Shown here one piece after another: positions 24,061-37,803 of a stretch of 64,000 bases of DNA. The stretch is from Trichopria drosophilae (Eukaryota; Arthropoda; Insecta; Hymenoptera; Diapriidae): the NCBI GenBank assembly GCA_030407085.1, contig CM059582.1, positions 197,640,001-197,704,000 of the forward strand, in the 5' to 3' direction. Below the pieces are notes generated by a model that saw only the letters and a list, made by a program, of their open reading frames with translations, ran no database searches and was not told the origin of the DNA. Positions within the stretch are counted from its first letter, which is position 1, and each line of letters starts with the position of its first letter. The position numbers were made by a program, and so were the translations under genes.

Positions 24061-25128
24061 CGGCAACTTCGAGGTAACTAGTAGAGACATGAATATATCG
24101 AAAGTGTATGATAAAACATGTGTTTCATGCAAAATTAGACAAAATTAGAGTGGGGGCGATACCAAAATGGCGTCTCGAAGACGCTTGGCGGTGGCAATAT
24201 TATGTTACGTTTTTCTCATTTATTTCTTTGTGAAATGGCTTGTGTACGTAGATAGTTTTATTCGTTTTTTCTCGTACTTTCAGAATATGTATGTTATTGG
24301 CGCGTATTTGGAATTTAATGCATGAAATTTCACAAAAAATGACACATTTTTAATTTTTTTGACCGAAATTGCCCGATTAAATTGCAAATAACTGAAAACT
24401 TTCATATAATCGAAAGATAGTTCAAACAAAAGTTGTAGACCATACTTTCTTACATAAGAATCATCATCGATATACCGCATTTGTAAACCTGGGACGAAAT
24501 GTGTATCTACAATAGACGTTAGTTATTTATTTTGTTACTAGAGGAATACGGAATCAATTGTTAGTTAAATCCTTAAATTTACATATAAGTAGTTCAGTAA
24601 GTCGAAGATTCTGTAGCTGGCAAAATTACAAAATCTAGCTCATACAACTTTCTTTTCACATATTCAGTGGCTCTCATCAGATCCCCAATGTTTACATGTG
24701 GTTTGTTTTTATTTTTATTTTCGCGCCTTTGTGATGCGACTTTATTGTCGCCCCCTCCCCTAATTATTATTAGCTACAAATGCGATATATGGGTGATGAT
24801 TCTTACGTAGAAAAGTACGCTCTACAACTTTTGTTTGAACTTTTTTTCGGTAAAATGAAAGGTTTTAGAGTTATTTGCAATTTAATCGGGCAATGTAGGT
24901 CAAAAACATAAAAAATTTGTCATTATTTGTGAAATTTCATACATTTTCCATTTCACGAAGAAATCAATGAGAAAAACATAATACAAAATTACCACTGCCG
25001 CGCGACTTCGAGCCGCCATTTTTTTATCGCCCCCCCCACTCTATTTTTATCTAATTTTGCATGAAACACTTGATTTATCGTATACTTTTGATATATTCGT
25101 GTCTATAATAGTTACCTCGAAGTTGCCG
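24061..25128. mobile_element. Foldback element, about 1.07 kb
   Basis: Outer ends CGGCAACTTCGAGGTAAC (24061-24078) and its perfect reverse complement (25111-25128). Arms run to about 24481 and from about 24773, with blocks such as CATGCAAAATTAGA, AACAAAAGTTGTAGA and TCATATATCG-like segments. The left arm has about 100 bp absent from the right. The 290-bp loop is unpaired. No transposase frame and no target duplication seen. Confidence 0.75.
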
Positions 25129-28100
25129 GTTGGATCTTCAAAATCGGGGTGAGTTGTATACAATGCTTAGACGCACATCGACTGCTCAGTAGTTACAGAC
25201 ATCTCAGCGAGACCGTGAATTCGAATATAAAGAAATGTACGTTAAAAGCACTATTTTTATGGTTTTACTAATATGGTACCACGGCGCAATTTTGTGGTGC
25301 AAATTGAAATAGCATTTCTGGTACCTAGGACGTAAAAAGACTCCGAGAGCATAATGCACCCGAGATACGAACATTTTTTTGCCGCAGGGTGACAAAATAC
25401 GATGAAGAGTTATGGTTTCGAATTACAAAATTTAAAATCGTCGAACATGCCTTAATATGTCGATAACTTTAATTCCATTCCCTTTCATTTGACAACCGGG
25501 TGGACGTAAAATCTCATTTTGTGACCCGAAAACAGGACAAAAACTCGCATTTTGCAGATTTTTTTTTGTCAAAGGTGGAAATTATTTCTTATGTTTTTAG
25601 ACCATTCGTGATTTATGATAAAAATGAAGGCAGAACTTTTTAGAGATTCGATATAAAGAAATGAACATTAAATGCACGATTTTTACCACATCAGTATTAA
25701 CCCCTTTATTAGTACATCTAGTATAGTTCGAAATTAACAAATTATAGACTGATTTTCAAATCTCAACCGATAGTTGACCGGATGTGATGAAACTTGAAAT
25801 TTCAATCAATAGCTTGAAGCATCTTTTACCGCGTTCATTGTGGTAATCATTAATTTGGTAATTCAGTAATAATTAACAAATAGGCAGTCATATGGTCGTA
25901 ATCCTAGTAATCTCTCCACGATTCAAAACCAAAATGTCAATAACCACCGATTTCGACGTTATAAAATCTACAAATAATCACGTAGACTCATGGGTCAATG
26001 GGAACAAGATGCGTCATGCTTCACCGACTAATTATGACCAGAGGTCCAGATAGGATCGGCACTTTTGACGAACGAGCGACGAGTGCATGCAGTTTGGTGT
26101 GTTCGTCATTGCGGGTTCGGTACCGGTACAGCGTTAGCCCGTCTCCATCGAATTAATCATTGTCAACCGCTATTCGTTTCCTGTACCCGCCCCATAGCAC
26201 TAAATCCGACGCAGCCGCTGCTCAACGACACTTCGTATAAGCGGGGGCGAGAACTTCGAACGCAGCCTTTAATCGTCGCGGAGGTTACGCCATCGAAGCG
26301 AAAAAAAAATTTATATATGTAAACATGTATCGGTAACAGCCGATAAGCTTTGCATCGCTGGTGGTATAAATTTCAAAAGTCTCGGCGGGGTAAAGTAAGT
26401 TTCTGAAAAATGATAAATTCGCCGACCGGTCCAGTATCGCGACAAAAGGAAGGAAAGGAAAATATTACAACGGATTTTGCTTGTTTCGTGTCGAGATCCT
26501 CGTATCTCTGTTGTACCGGCGCACTTTGGTGCTCCCACGCAAAAGTTTATCGCTGACATACGGGCAAAATTTATATATTCGCGCCTAACCGATTCCTTCC
26601 TTCTTTTTTCTCCGACATTGACTGCAATAACCCTTTTTTATCTCCTAAAATGCGCCTGCAAAGAGCTGAGTTATTTATGATACGGTACTAACGGCCGAGA
26701 TCTACGGAAAATGGGAAAACGCGCATATTGAGGACCAGAGATAAATGTAAATATTAACTAACTGTGTATATGTAACATTTATAAAATGTATAAAATGAAC
26801 ACAATTTTGAAGAAAATTATCTACCTACACTGATTTTATATTATTTTAATTGTGTTTTTATTTTATTACAATTAGATTTTAATTAGGGGATTATTCTTAC
26901 ACCGTAAAAAGCTTTTTATTGTGTTTTTTTCGTAGCGATGGATGTAAATTAATTTAAGGAAATTTAAGAGGTTAAAAACAATATAAAATAATAAATGCGT
27001 ACAAATTTTAACTTGTTTTTTCGAAGTTACTTTTCGAGATGGAGTTACCTGAATTAGGGAAGTTGAGAAAAAATAACAAGGAAGAATGACGTGGATATTC
27101 GATGAAGAATTTTCGGGTGTTGAGTTTTGCATTGAAAAATATGTTTAAAATATAAAATGAATTCCAATTTGCGAATGTTCAAATAAAAACTGTGTTCCAA
27201 AACACGAGTTTTTCAAAAACAAAAAGTTCTCCAATAACTTAGCCTCGGGTCAGAAAAGTTTTCTATCCTGTACCAGAACAAATGTGCTAAAGCCAATATT
27301 TGTAAAATAATTTCTTCATTAAGTTTTTCAACAACTATTTCTATGAATTATTAACAAACCAAAAGTTTTGTATACATTTTCTCAAACCTCTTCTGAAGGC
27401 ACTAAAAAAATTCCAATTAATAAAACATTGTCCGATAGATATATAACGATTTTAATGATGGTCATTTTATGCTAAAAAATCAGAGAGAGATCAAATATTA
27501 CATTATTGATCCAGAGCTCATTTACAGTACGTCAGCAAGTAAAACGAGGTCCTATTAAACCGAATTCGATGATTCTAAGTTTAATTACATAAAGAATGAT
27601 TTTTCCTTTAAAGAAAGCAAACTATCGGTGTAATTAATTCAATAACATTAAAGATGTAAACTTTTGTAACATGTATATTAGTAAAAAAGATATTAAAGTT
27701 AATATGTAAAGAAAATAGTTCGCTCGGAAAAAGGGATATTTGGAAAACCGCACTTATAATTTGTAATATCCGATCAAATCGTCTGTTTCTACTTGCACTT
27801 TATAATATGTTCGTTATTCAAATTTTACATACCTGCGACTTTTAAAAACTTCCCTCATTCGGAGGACCTTTAATTTATTTAAACATTCAGCATAAATAGA
27901 CTCCTTTATGGAGTAGAGGATTTCGCGGCGTGTTAGACACCCCTTGATATTTTCGAAATGTTTAATGGTAACGGCATCTACTCAATTGGCGAAGATATAT
28001 CTCATCGACAAGATTCAAACACATTGGTTTTGTGAAAAAATGCTTGTCTGAGTAGCAATTAGTTAAAAATAGGTCTTTCTAAAGACCTTATCTAGTTCGG

Positions 28101-30200
28101 TGATGATATGGTCCCAGAAAACGAAAATTAATTCAGATGTTAAGAATCAGAATTCAGCGTCAGAAATACAAAATCATTTGATTTCCTGAACAATGTCATG
28201 CGCAGAAACGAATTCACGATTACGCTTCTGAATTTTTATTCTTAGCGCCTGAATTCATTTCGTTGACTGGGGTTGTCTTAAAAAGTAGTTCGTGAATTGA
28301 AGAACGTTCAATTAGATAATAATGACTACATTACATTGTTTGTTTTATATAAATGGCAGTCGTCCGATTTATGATAAGGCTGATGATACCGAATTATTGA
28401 AGAGCATACGGAAACACTGCGGACATTTTTCTATTTCCATACCCTGAATTTTCATGAACACATGAATGGTAGTTCATAAGAAATATTTTTAGAGCTGATA
28501 AATTCAAATTTTTAAAAACCATTGTAGCGTTAGTTAAAATCATGTTATTTTCTAATTTTAGATGAACCTGCAAAACAATCTAATCGCAACTAAAATGGCT
28601 ATTGTAGTACCTACATTTATTTTTAAGCAAGTTAAAGTTACCACTAAAATTTCAAATGGTGAAGAGCACTATGTTATTTATGAATATAATGCCACATGTT
28701 GACATTTTAAATTCTAGTACGATCAGAGGTCATATGCAGTAAACGAGTAAAAATTCCTACAATTTTAAAAATTACATAATTTTGTCAATATTTTTGACCA
28801 CAAAGATCGCTTTCAACGCGTCATTAAATTTACTTTTAAATCGTTATTTCGAAAAAATCTCCAGGATTAAATAATATTGAAAAAAATATTGTTAAAGTTG
28901 AAAGCAATGGAAAAAAAGAAAAATCAGCAATACCTTCAACTGTAGTCTCGTATGTTTGCACTTCCTCGAAATAAGACATGGATAGACAGAGGGATAAGCT
29001 TTTCAGCTTAAAAAAAAGTTATAATTACGATAAAAATTAGAGCCGTTATGAGTGATTATTGTCATGAATCGACCTAAAAACATTTTTTGCACACCTGGTT
29101 ATAAATGGTAAGTAGAAACAGACAAATTGGTCAGACGTTACAAATCTGAGTGGCCGTTTTTCTCAACATCGCTTGCTCGGAGCAGAGTGATGTTTTCTTT
29201 TTAGTATTAACTTAATGTTTTGTTTTACTTACTGAATATTACAAAGGTTACAACTTTACGAATATTGCATTAATTACACGGATGTCATTTCTATTTCTTG
29301 TGTATTTCAAATTGGCTTCAATTGGCAATTGTAAAAGAAGTAAAAATTACCTAAAAATCACCACACTTCGTCCAAGTTCAGGTACATTTTTCTAAACCCA
29401 AACTACAACTCAATAGAAAGAATGTCTTTTATAATGAAATTTCGACCATAAAATTACTTTTTCGTCCTAATAGAAGATCAGAAGTAGGTGATTGCGCCCA
29501 GTTTGGTGGTTGGGAAGTATTGCCGTGTTAAGACATATCAAGTTTGAATTTCCCGTTTTAAGATGAGTTAATTTTGAATTTCAGTACACTTGCAAGACTC
29601 AAACTATACGACCTGGTCACTAACTTCAAACACTCAAAGTAAAATTTCATATCGAGTCTACAATCGAATGCTCGTTGTCAGTACATTCATCTTCGTAGTA
29701 CTCAACGCTTTCATTATTACTGTGCGTAACGGACAAGAGTAATTCGTTAATACAGCGTATTGTTACTGAAAATTTCAGGACGTCTGTCGACCAGCCGTGT
29801 TCGAATAATGCAATTATGTTCTCCTCTATGTAGTGAGAGGCACAGTCGGATCAAAGCATTTGCAAGGCCAGCTATATTCACCTGACAATTGCACCAATCC
29901 TACAGTACATGGCGGGGAATCCACTTTGGCTTCTCGGTATTTTCCTCGTTATATCGACGACTGAGCTTGCGGTAATGTAGTTTCGAATCGCGCGTGAACG
30001 CAGCCAGATTGAGCTCTGCAAAATTGGTGATATACTGCTGTAACGCAGCTACGTCCAGTGAGCGAACAAAAAAGTCATATGCTGTCATACACTTTTTTCA
30101 TTTTGTCTTCCCATCGACCAAGAATTTTATCTCAATAATCAAAGAAGTTCTAATTACTGACATATCCAAAATTCTTTACAAATGCAAACAATATTTAATG
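25129..30200. other. Long noncoding stretch with CpG-richer islands at 26050-26720 and 29750-30110
   Basis: No gene recognised over about 5 kb. The islands contain several 60-85 codon chance frames. A minus-strand 62-codon frame with ATG at 30088-29900 has protein-like composition but no family that I know. A short dispersed repeat with TAAGTAGAAACAGACAAATT lies at about 29105-29310 and recurs at 37466-37600. Confidence 0.4.
29105..29310 (+). repeat. Dispersed repeat shared with 37466-37600, copy 1
   Basis: Both copies begin GTAAGTAGAAACAGACAAATT, followed after gaps by ACATTA/ACGTTACA and an AATATT.CATTAATTA block. The copies are imperfect and about 8.4 kb apart. Family unknown. Confidence 0.5.
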
Positions 30201-30202
30201 TA

Positions 30203-31593
30203 TCCCGAGAGAAAATAAGTTTATCAAAATTTGATCAGATTTTGATCAGTCAGTCAGATCCTTAAGTGATCTAAATGAGATCTTAGTTTTGATACATTTC
30301 AGGATCAAAGTTAAACGAGTTTACAACAAAAAAACAATTTGTTTTATAATTACGGGAGATTGAAAAGTGATCCGATTTTAGTCTATAAAGATCAAAAAAT
30401 GGTCAACTTTTGATCAGATTTAAATACGTACAGAAGAAGTTGTCCATGCGCTAATATTAAAAAGCGATCATCTTTGGATCATATTATTGTCAAAAAAAGA
30501 TAAGTATAAGCTTAAACGACTGAGAATCAAATTTCGACTCGATTCAGATCTAAAAATGATCGTTTTGTGATCCGTTTCTGAACAAGATTTTGATTACGCT
30601 GTATTCATAAAGACCAAAAGTTGACTTCGTGTGTATAAGAAATATTTTCATGATCGCTATTAAACCGAAAATGAATGATAACGTTTTTTCATAGCAAAAG
30701 ATAAATCGAATCACTTATAAACATGACGAGAATCAAGTAATGACCAGTTTTTCGTGTACAAAATGTTTTTTTTTTATTACTATTGAATAGAATATAATTA
30801 AAATATAATTAAATTTTAAAATAATTTAACAAAACATGTGATCAAGAAGTACCATTTTTTTAAAATAATTGATTTTTTATACCTGACATTTTCTGTTGAT
30901 TGATCGTCACCAGAGGTTATACAATATGACATAACCATATTAAAAAAGAATATTGAATTGTTCCCGTTCGTTTCGGTTGAACTTCGGTTAAAATTAAAAT
31001 GTTAAACATCAAAAACAGGGGAATGTGACATTAACATAACCGATATTTGTCCAAATATCTTGGAGTCGACCTGTGAAGCCGAATTCTTAATAGCATTTTT
31101 AGGAATTGATACACGATGTCATCGACGAGTACGCAATAGCATGTTACCTGGAACCAAGGACGGAAACGCCTAGAAACGTGCAATTATTCATGCACCTAAA
31201 TTTCTGCCTGGATTTTTCTTTAAAAAAAACTGATCATTCTTCGATCTCAATAAAGTCGAAATTTGATTCTTAGTCGTTCAAAGCCTGCATAAACCGTTTT
31301 TTACCATGAAATGACCCAAACAAGATCACTTTTTAATGTTTGCGCATCGTATGCAAACCTTCTCTACGTATGTAAATCTGATCAAAAGTTGACCATTGTT
31401 TTATCTTTATGGATAAATATTGGATCACTTTTCAATCTCCCGTAATTATAACGTAGATTGACTTTTGGTTTTAAACTCGAATAATTTTAGTCCTAAATGT
31501 CTCAAAACTAGGATCCCACTTAGATCACATAAGGATCTGACCGACTTTGATCAAAATCTGATCAAATTTTGATCAACTTATTTTCTCTCGGGA
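30203..31593. mobile_element. TA-flanked foldback element, extremely GATC-rich (1391 bp)
   Basis: The ends are inverted copies of TCCCGAGAGAAAATAAGTT, flanked by TA (30201-30202 and 31594-31595), consistent with a TA duplication as in Tc1/mariner-type elements. Imperfect arms of about 375 bp (30203-30580, 31215-31593) share blocks such as ATTACGGGAGATTGAAAAGT and TTTTGATCAGATTTAAATACGTA-like segments. By manual count about 28 GATC tetramers occur, nearly all in the arms, against about 4 expected at this base composition. No transposase frame; the 600-bp centre is AT-rich. Confidence 0.75.
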
Positions 31594-34500
31594 TAAACAA
31601 ATTATAGTAAGTTGTGTTTTTTATAACTTTCGTCTTTTAGTAAACATCGACACTTTCTATTTTACAGAGTGAATGCAGGAATTTGCAACTTCCTTTTCGT
31701 CTTATTTTTATCCTCTTTCATTACTCCCGCACCATTCTTTCTTGTCACTTAAAACTCCTTTGTTCTACCTCTTTGGCTAACACCTTGTGCTTGAAGCTTC
31801 TGTGTCGACGTCCGCTGATTTGCAAGGCAACACTTGATACTATTCTCTGTGTACCTGAACTCGAGTCTTATTGTTCAGACACTTTTGAATCTAATGACGA
31901 TCTTTTCACGCCTTCCCTTGGTGCACATTTTTACCAAATAAACAAATATTTTGAAATAATAATAGAAACAAACGAATAATGACGTACTTAGTATCTTACA
32001 AAAGCGATTTTTTAATAAGCTGTAATATCTCATTAAACAATATTATTAATGTGTAGAGGAGATTGCATTTAAAACGTATCTTTATGCTCTGACAAAAAAA
32101 ATATACTATTTTGTGTATCAAAATTATGTTAGTCAATTAAGTTTCATAATCACTTGATTTGGTTAAATGCTATCGTTCAGCCGACCAAATTGTTCCAAAG
32201 AAATTTTACAGAAATATGACCAGCAGAATGTCAATGGCGTCCCTTGTCCGCGCCGTAATATTAAATGTTCAGCCTATCAATAAAAACACCGATATTTCTT
32301 AGATTTCATTTAGATTCAACATCAAGAAAATTATTTTGTAAAGTTGAAAGTCTGTATTTTGTAAAAATGATGGAACTAAGAGAATTCTTCTTATCCGAGG
32401 GCTAAAAAACAAAAAAATCACATGCCCTTAAGTTTAAAAAGTTTTAAGTGAATTGGCAAACTTTGAATACATTGTTTGATATTTAAACGATCGAGCGTAT
32501 ATAACTGCTATATCGATCGGTATAGGAAGGGGTTTATGTACAGAATCTTGGGAAAAAAGAAATCAAAATATTCCGACGTGTCTAGAGAGTTTACTTCCGG
32601 TGGCAGAAAATCAAGATGTACTGGTCGAGTATACAATGTTATCGGTGTGACTTTCAAAAGCTGATTGGTAATATTAATATTTTTATATAACAACTCATAA
32701 AACTTCCAAAATCATAAGGATCCTACGTTCTTTTCATCCTTCGTAAAATGGTCATGCAGGTAAGGCAAAATGTCAACGGTATCCCCAAAATTGCCCTGTC
32801 CGACAAAATATGCGTTTCTTTTTGCCATTTATGTGCAAAACTGTCATTTTCGAAGTATTGTTTGCTACTGAAAAGAATGGCCTCTTAGAATTTTGCTACC
32901 CTGCAGGATTTCCACGAAAATTCAGGCTGCATGTATACAAATTTGTCTTTTTGACGATGTTACCGATTTCTTTTGTCGACTTATTTTGTAGTGCTGAAAT
33001 TGATGGTACCAGTAGTTCTTCCCAATCATTTCGCATTCGTGTGAAAAATGGGATTAAATGTCTTAAAATTTTCGTTATCGGCCATATTTTTTTTTTTTTT
33101 TGTAAATTTAGTCATCTTTGACAGCTTTTGTACCATTGAAAACAATGCTGCTCTCATCACGTTGCAGTTGCGCCAACAGTGAGGTTAAATATATAAAAAT
33201 GTATGTTTTTGACGGTACTGCGGACATTTGTTTGCAAAAAAGAAACAGTTTATTAACGTGCTATGGCTAATTGTCAAAGTATTTATTAGTGCTCAATCGA
33301 TGGTGCACTATAAATTCTTCAATTACCTTGCATTTTTACAAAACGCAAAGTTGAGTTTCTTAAATTTCGCTATATTTTATAATTTTTTACAACAAAAGTA
33401 AATGTTTTTCTCATAATGGGAGCATCTTTTCCGAGGTATTACTACTTTATAATATTGGACACTTTCCTTACTTAATTGATTTCTACTCACTTGTTTTTAA
33501 ATCTGATCTATTTTAATAGATCATATTTTTATTGACCGTTGGATATTCTAGGGCCGACTTGCGAAAACAAAAAATTAAAAGACGCTTGTTTGCATTATAA
33601 CTGATGAAGTACTGAAATGAAAGATTACTAATAAAATATTCCAAAGGAATATTGTATTTATTTTATGAGTTATTCTATATTACAAAAATTATTATCCACA
33701 TTTATTTTCGTAGATGCAGGGAGTACGTACTACCCTTCAATATGTTCATTGGATGAGGTGTCCAAACGATAAAGTGTCCAGACGATCAAGTTGATGAAAA
33801 TGAAATGGAGTACGATAAAATGAGATGTAATGTAATGTCCCAACACCATTTACATCTTGAATAATGAAAAAACTATCGGTATTGCGAAAATATAGTAGCT
33901 TTCAACATCATGTGTTGTTCACAGGAGGTACAAACTATTGCTACTTAGATTCGTGCATTTTACTATGTATAAATTAAAGCCTTCAATAAAGATTTGTGAT
34001 TGAACAATAGAATTTTCTGTTAGATATGAGCTCTCATCTAACTCAATTTATCTGTTCTATAGGTTCCACCTTAGCAGCGGACATCACCCATAGCCAAGAG
34101 CATAATAATATTACTTAGGTTTCAATATTACACAGATCTCTTTAGATGTTAACTATTACTAACGGAAGAAGAGTGTATAACAAAATTTATCTGCAGTTTG
34201 TTCAAAATCGTGTCCCCATGAAGCGTATACTACAATATATCAGAACATCATTATTTATTGTCATATCTTTAAGTTTTTAAAATTTATTCCAGTTTATGCG
34301 TATGATTTTTCAAGAATAGCCATTTTTTGATATTTAACCCGATATTTCTGATAAGCAAAATTTAATATATAATTTTGATTATACTTGGAATTCCACTACC
34401 CCAAATTAAGTGTAACTCTTGTAATCTCCAAAATAATGGGAGCGAGTTGAACGCTAGCGCCTTTCATATATGTTCATATCAATATTATAATATACAACTG

Positions 34501-35089
34501 CTTATAAATCATTCAGGAAATAATTTAGTACACTCATACGTATATTCAGGATGAAGATGGCCCACAAGAGGCCGATACGTAGAAAATAAATACATTTTTT
34601 TCAAGAAAAGGGTCTTTTTTTATTTTTTCAAAAAGACCGATATACCGACATAAATTATATTATACATTTTAATCTAATGTCCAAGAAATTACACGTCATA
34701 TATTTACCTTAAAATTAATTATTATATTACCTCTATTTTACTCTATTTTCGATACGGAAGCGTGAAAGTGAAAAAAGTGCCAGTTTTTACGCTTTTTAGC
34801 TCCTGAGTAGCTCCCGAGGACTAGAAGCGGTTATTTGGAGGTCCAGAGGAGAACCTCAGGACATCATGGGATGGATTGTGTTGTATGGGAGGTTTGAAGG
34901 AATTTCATTGTTTTTGAAATTCGGCCATATTTTCACTACTTTTGAAAATAAGATTGTGTAAAATTTATGTTTTTCGAAATTTCAACGAATTTCAGAATTT
35001 TCGCTTTTTAGATCCTATTTTGAATAATAATTTTATATTAACAATATTTTAATGTTATAGCGGGTTATGAAAAATGATGATAAGGGGTG
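31594..35089. other. AT-rich noncoding stretch
   Basis: Several chance frames of 60-103 codons, none recognisable. ATTTTCGATACGGAAGCG at about 34746-34763 also occurs in the arms of the foldback at 53162-53834. No other feature identified. Confidence 0.45.
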
Positions 35090-35800
35090 GCAACCTCGAA
35101 GTCTCTTCCCTGCAAATTGTTGCACAAAGTTGCATTCAAGGTTCCATCGTCTCTCCTATGCGTGCTTCATTCTCAAAGACTTTCTGCTATTCTCTTGAAC
35201 GAAGAGGTTCATGTAGTTGGTTCCAGTGCCCCACTAGCATTCAGTTCCTGTTTTCTTCAGGATATATAGGGTATTTCTCCGACACATTTTTCTCAATGAT
35301 TCGAAATATGCACTCTATATGCGCAGTCTGAATGCAGGAAGACAATCTTTGCATACTATAGCGCGTCATCGTTTTGTTTGAAGCTAACTCGAGATTGGTT
35401 GTCATGTCAATTTATCACGCACGTCTTCGCCCGTTCTTTCCATTCGTCTCTTTTTATTATATATTCCTCTCTCTTGGTGGAAGACTGGGTGACGCGTATC
35501 CGAGTTCATTGACTCGAAACTTTAGCGTTCCAGAATTCTTTTTCGTGATCGAGCATGCTCGACGGGGTCCCATGTTGGAACTCACGTCGCAGCACTCCCT
35601 TCAGGAATCGCGGTCACGCTTCAGTTATTTCAGCATCCGGAAATTCCTGAACGGAAGTTACGTAGAATATCTACAGTTGATTCGTGACGTCCATATGCTT
35701 CCCCCGTTTCCGTTCGAATATACCGATATTACTCGCGTATGTATACATAACGAACAGAAGACTACTTTGACAGATATTAATATCTGCAGCTGTGCTTAGG
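35090..35800 (+). other. CpG-richer island with a 141-codon open frame of unknown status
   Basis: The longest non-transposon frame of the window lies here (35374-35799, plus strand). I do not recognise any domain, signal peptide or repeat in it. The composition of the whole 700 bp is raised in GC and CpG, which by itself lengthens chance frames. It could be a rapidly evolving exon, but there is no supporting splice or homology signal. A GGGGTGGCAACCTC segment near 35085 resembles one in the 8436-10318 palindrome. Confidence 0.2.
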
Positions 35801-36390
35801 TTTGGATTTGTGTCGAAATCAAATTGTAAGATACTATTTTATTTTGTCGAAAGTTCTTCCTAGTTATACTTTGAAGACTTTCTCCAGGTTTCATCCTACT
35901 TTCAACAACTTTTTTTATATTTGGTTTGTAATAATATGAATAGTACCTGTAAGGGTTATAGAATCAAATTAATCGCTTGACATTTTTTATTATAAGATTT
36001 TTTTTATAAACTATCCCATCATGAATCTAAGATTCTAAAAAACAAATAATTTATTCTTGGATGGAATTCTTATCTTGTCATATTTTAATCATTATTGAGA
36101 ATATGATAAATTTGATTGGTGAAATTGGCTAAATGTACGAGAGATAAGAGCATTAGCACCTATAATAGTACATTATGTAACATGGAGGCTAAGTTGGTCT
36201 TTATACGCCGAGCGGAAGTTTCGTGTACGAGACGTAGGCGAGCGAACGTACGAGCCGAAGGCGAGTATACGAATCCGCGACTTGCCTCCACGTTGCATAC
36301 GATACTTTATGTAACGAAGATACGATTTCCAAGTTTCCAAAAATTCATTTTAGAGAAAGGTTGCAGAAAGGGACGGTGGAGCGGGTTTGG

Positions 36391-36430
36391 GGGGGGGGGC
36401 CGCAGGGGGTTCGGGGGGCTGCGCCCCCGG
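36391..36430 (+). repeat. G-rich tract with G-quadruplex and hairpin potential
   Basis: Several G runs of five or more lie within 40 bp, and the segment GGGGGGCTGCGCCCCCGG pairs with itself. This is far outside the base composition of the surroundings. Confidence 0.6.
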
Positions 36431-37465
36431 ATGAACAATTTGGAATGATGTGAAATGAAAATGAGCATCTGTTCTCACCCGTATGGGCGTATGCAGACAG
36501 ACGGCGAATAACGAAAAGGGTATTTTCTAAGCTTAAATTGGAATTGTCCCATTGAAATTCAATTTTTAAAATTTGGAACAAAACCCATGTATACTACATT
36601 CTGTAAAGTTATATTGGGACGTTCCCTTTTTATATATATTCCGGCATTTTTGAACAGGTTAGAACATGCACGCCGTACGTTTGTATACGTAGGAATGGTC
36701 ATCGTATCCGACTATCGTATACGACACTTGACGACGAATGGTCGTATACGCATACGCAACGTACACGTAATGTAGACGCATCGTTAGCATACGTTTATTG
36801 GACGCCGTAGCTTGAATAGAGTACGTATACGGGCACTTTATTGTACTAGTACGTTTTAAGGCACTTTATTGTACTCTTTTCATCGTGTACGATAAAGCGC
36901 TACTTAGTGTACGCAAATCGTGCACGATAAAACGTGGAAATCGTACGGAGTTACATAAAATATTTTGTACTATTACGTTTAGAAATATTTGGACTATTGC
37001 CGTGACTTCATAGTGGACTGATTTGATTGCATCATATAAGATTTGTAATGTAACTTTGGAAATTCGACTTTCAGGTCAATTATGCAGCATACCATTAGGT
37101 CTTAATTTTAATATATTAGTCAAAATATAAACTTATATAAGGCATATTGACCAATTAAGACATTTAGCTCTCGTAGTCGAAAAAAGGGAAACGTGCAAGG
37201 GCATACTGACTTAAAAGTGGACATGATATCGACTTATAAGTTTATTCGATTTTGAAGTCATATTTTTTGTCAAGATTTGGTTATTTCGACCCAATGTATA
37301 ACTTTGAAGTCGTTGGACCTTAAAGGCATTTCTTAGGGTATATTTAGGTGATTTTCGACCTGCGTTTAGGTCTTGAAAGTCTATTCGACTTACAGGATAA
37401 TTTTACTTGATTAGGGCATTCTGACTTTGGCTTGGTCGAAATGACTTCTCTTGTTGCTTGGGAAG

Positions 37466-37600
37466 TCGTAAGTAGAAACAGACAAATTACTCCGACATTA
37501 CAGGTTTTAGGATGAGTTGTCCCAAACTTCTCTGCTTTAATTATACCTGTATAAATATTACATTAATTATACCGTGGGCATTTTTTTCTTTATCATTTTT
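37466..37600 (+). repeat. Dispersed repeat shared with 29105-29310, copy 2
   Basis: Shares GTAAGTAGAAACAGACAAATT and the AATATTACATTAATTA block with the copy near 29105, with diverged sequence between. Confidence 0.5.
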
Positions 37601-37803
37601 AATATAAAACTAGATGCTTTCGACCCGGGTGCCAACAATTTTGGCTAAATTCGTATTGCAGTTCCCTGACGAAAGGCTGATGCTTCCGGGAATCTTCCCA
37701 TTTTAACACTGCCAGGAAAAAAGGCGGCAGAGGGTAGTTCTAGCATCGTTAGGTTCGAGTAGTTTCTATACATATATTGTAACAATATCTTGTTCCTTAA
37801 GTA

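Larger units (their letters stand above)
35801..37803. other. Noncoding stretch with a poly-G tract and a CGTATACG-rich region
   Basis: At 36391-36430 there is a run of 9 to 11 G followed by further G5-G6 runs and a GGGGGCTGCGCCCCC hairpin-like segment. From about 36660 to 36960 short words such as TATACG, CGTATAC and TACG recur densely in both orientations. From about 37060 to 37480 GTCGAA/TTCGAC and GACTT/AAGTC words recur. No gene recognised. Confidence 0.45.

Noticed and set aside
29900..30088. 62-codon minus-strand frame with protein-like composition
   Set aside because: No family recognised and no supporting context; frames of this length occur by chance throughout the window.
35374..35799. 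141-codon plus-strand open frame
   Set aside because: Longest frame outside transposons, but it lies in a GC/CpG-richer island, has no recognisable domain and no splice or homology support. Kept only as a region note.
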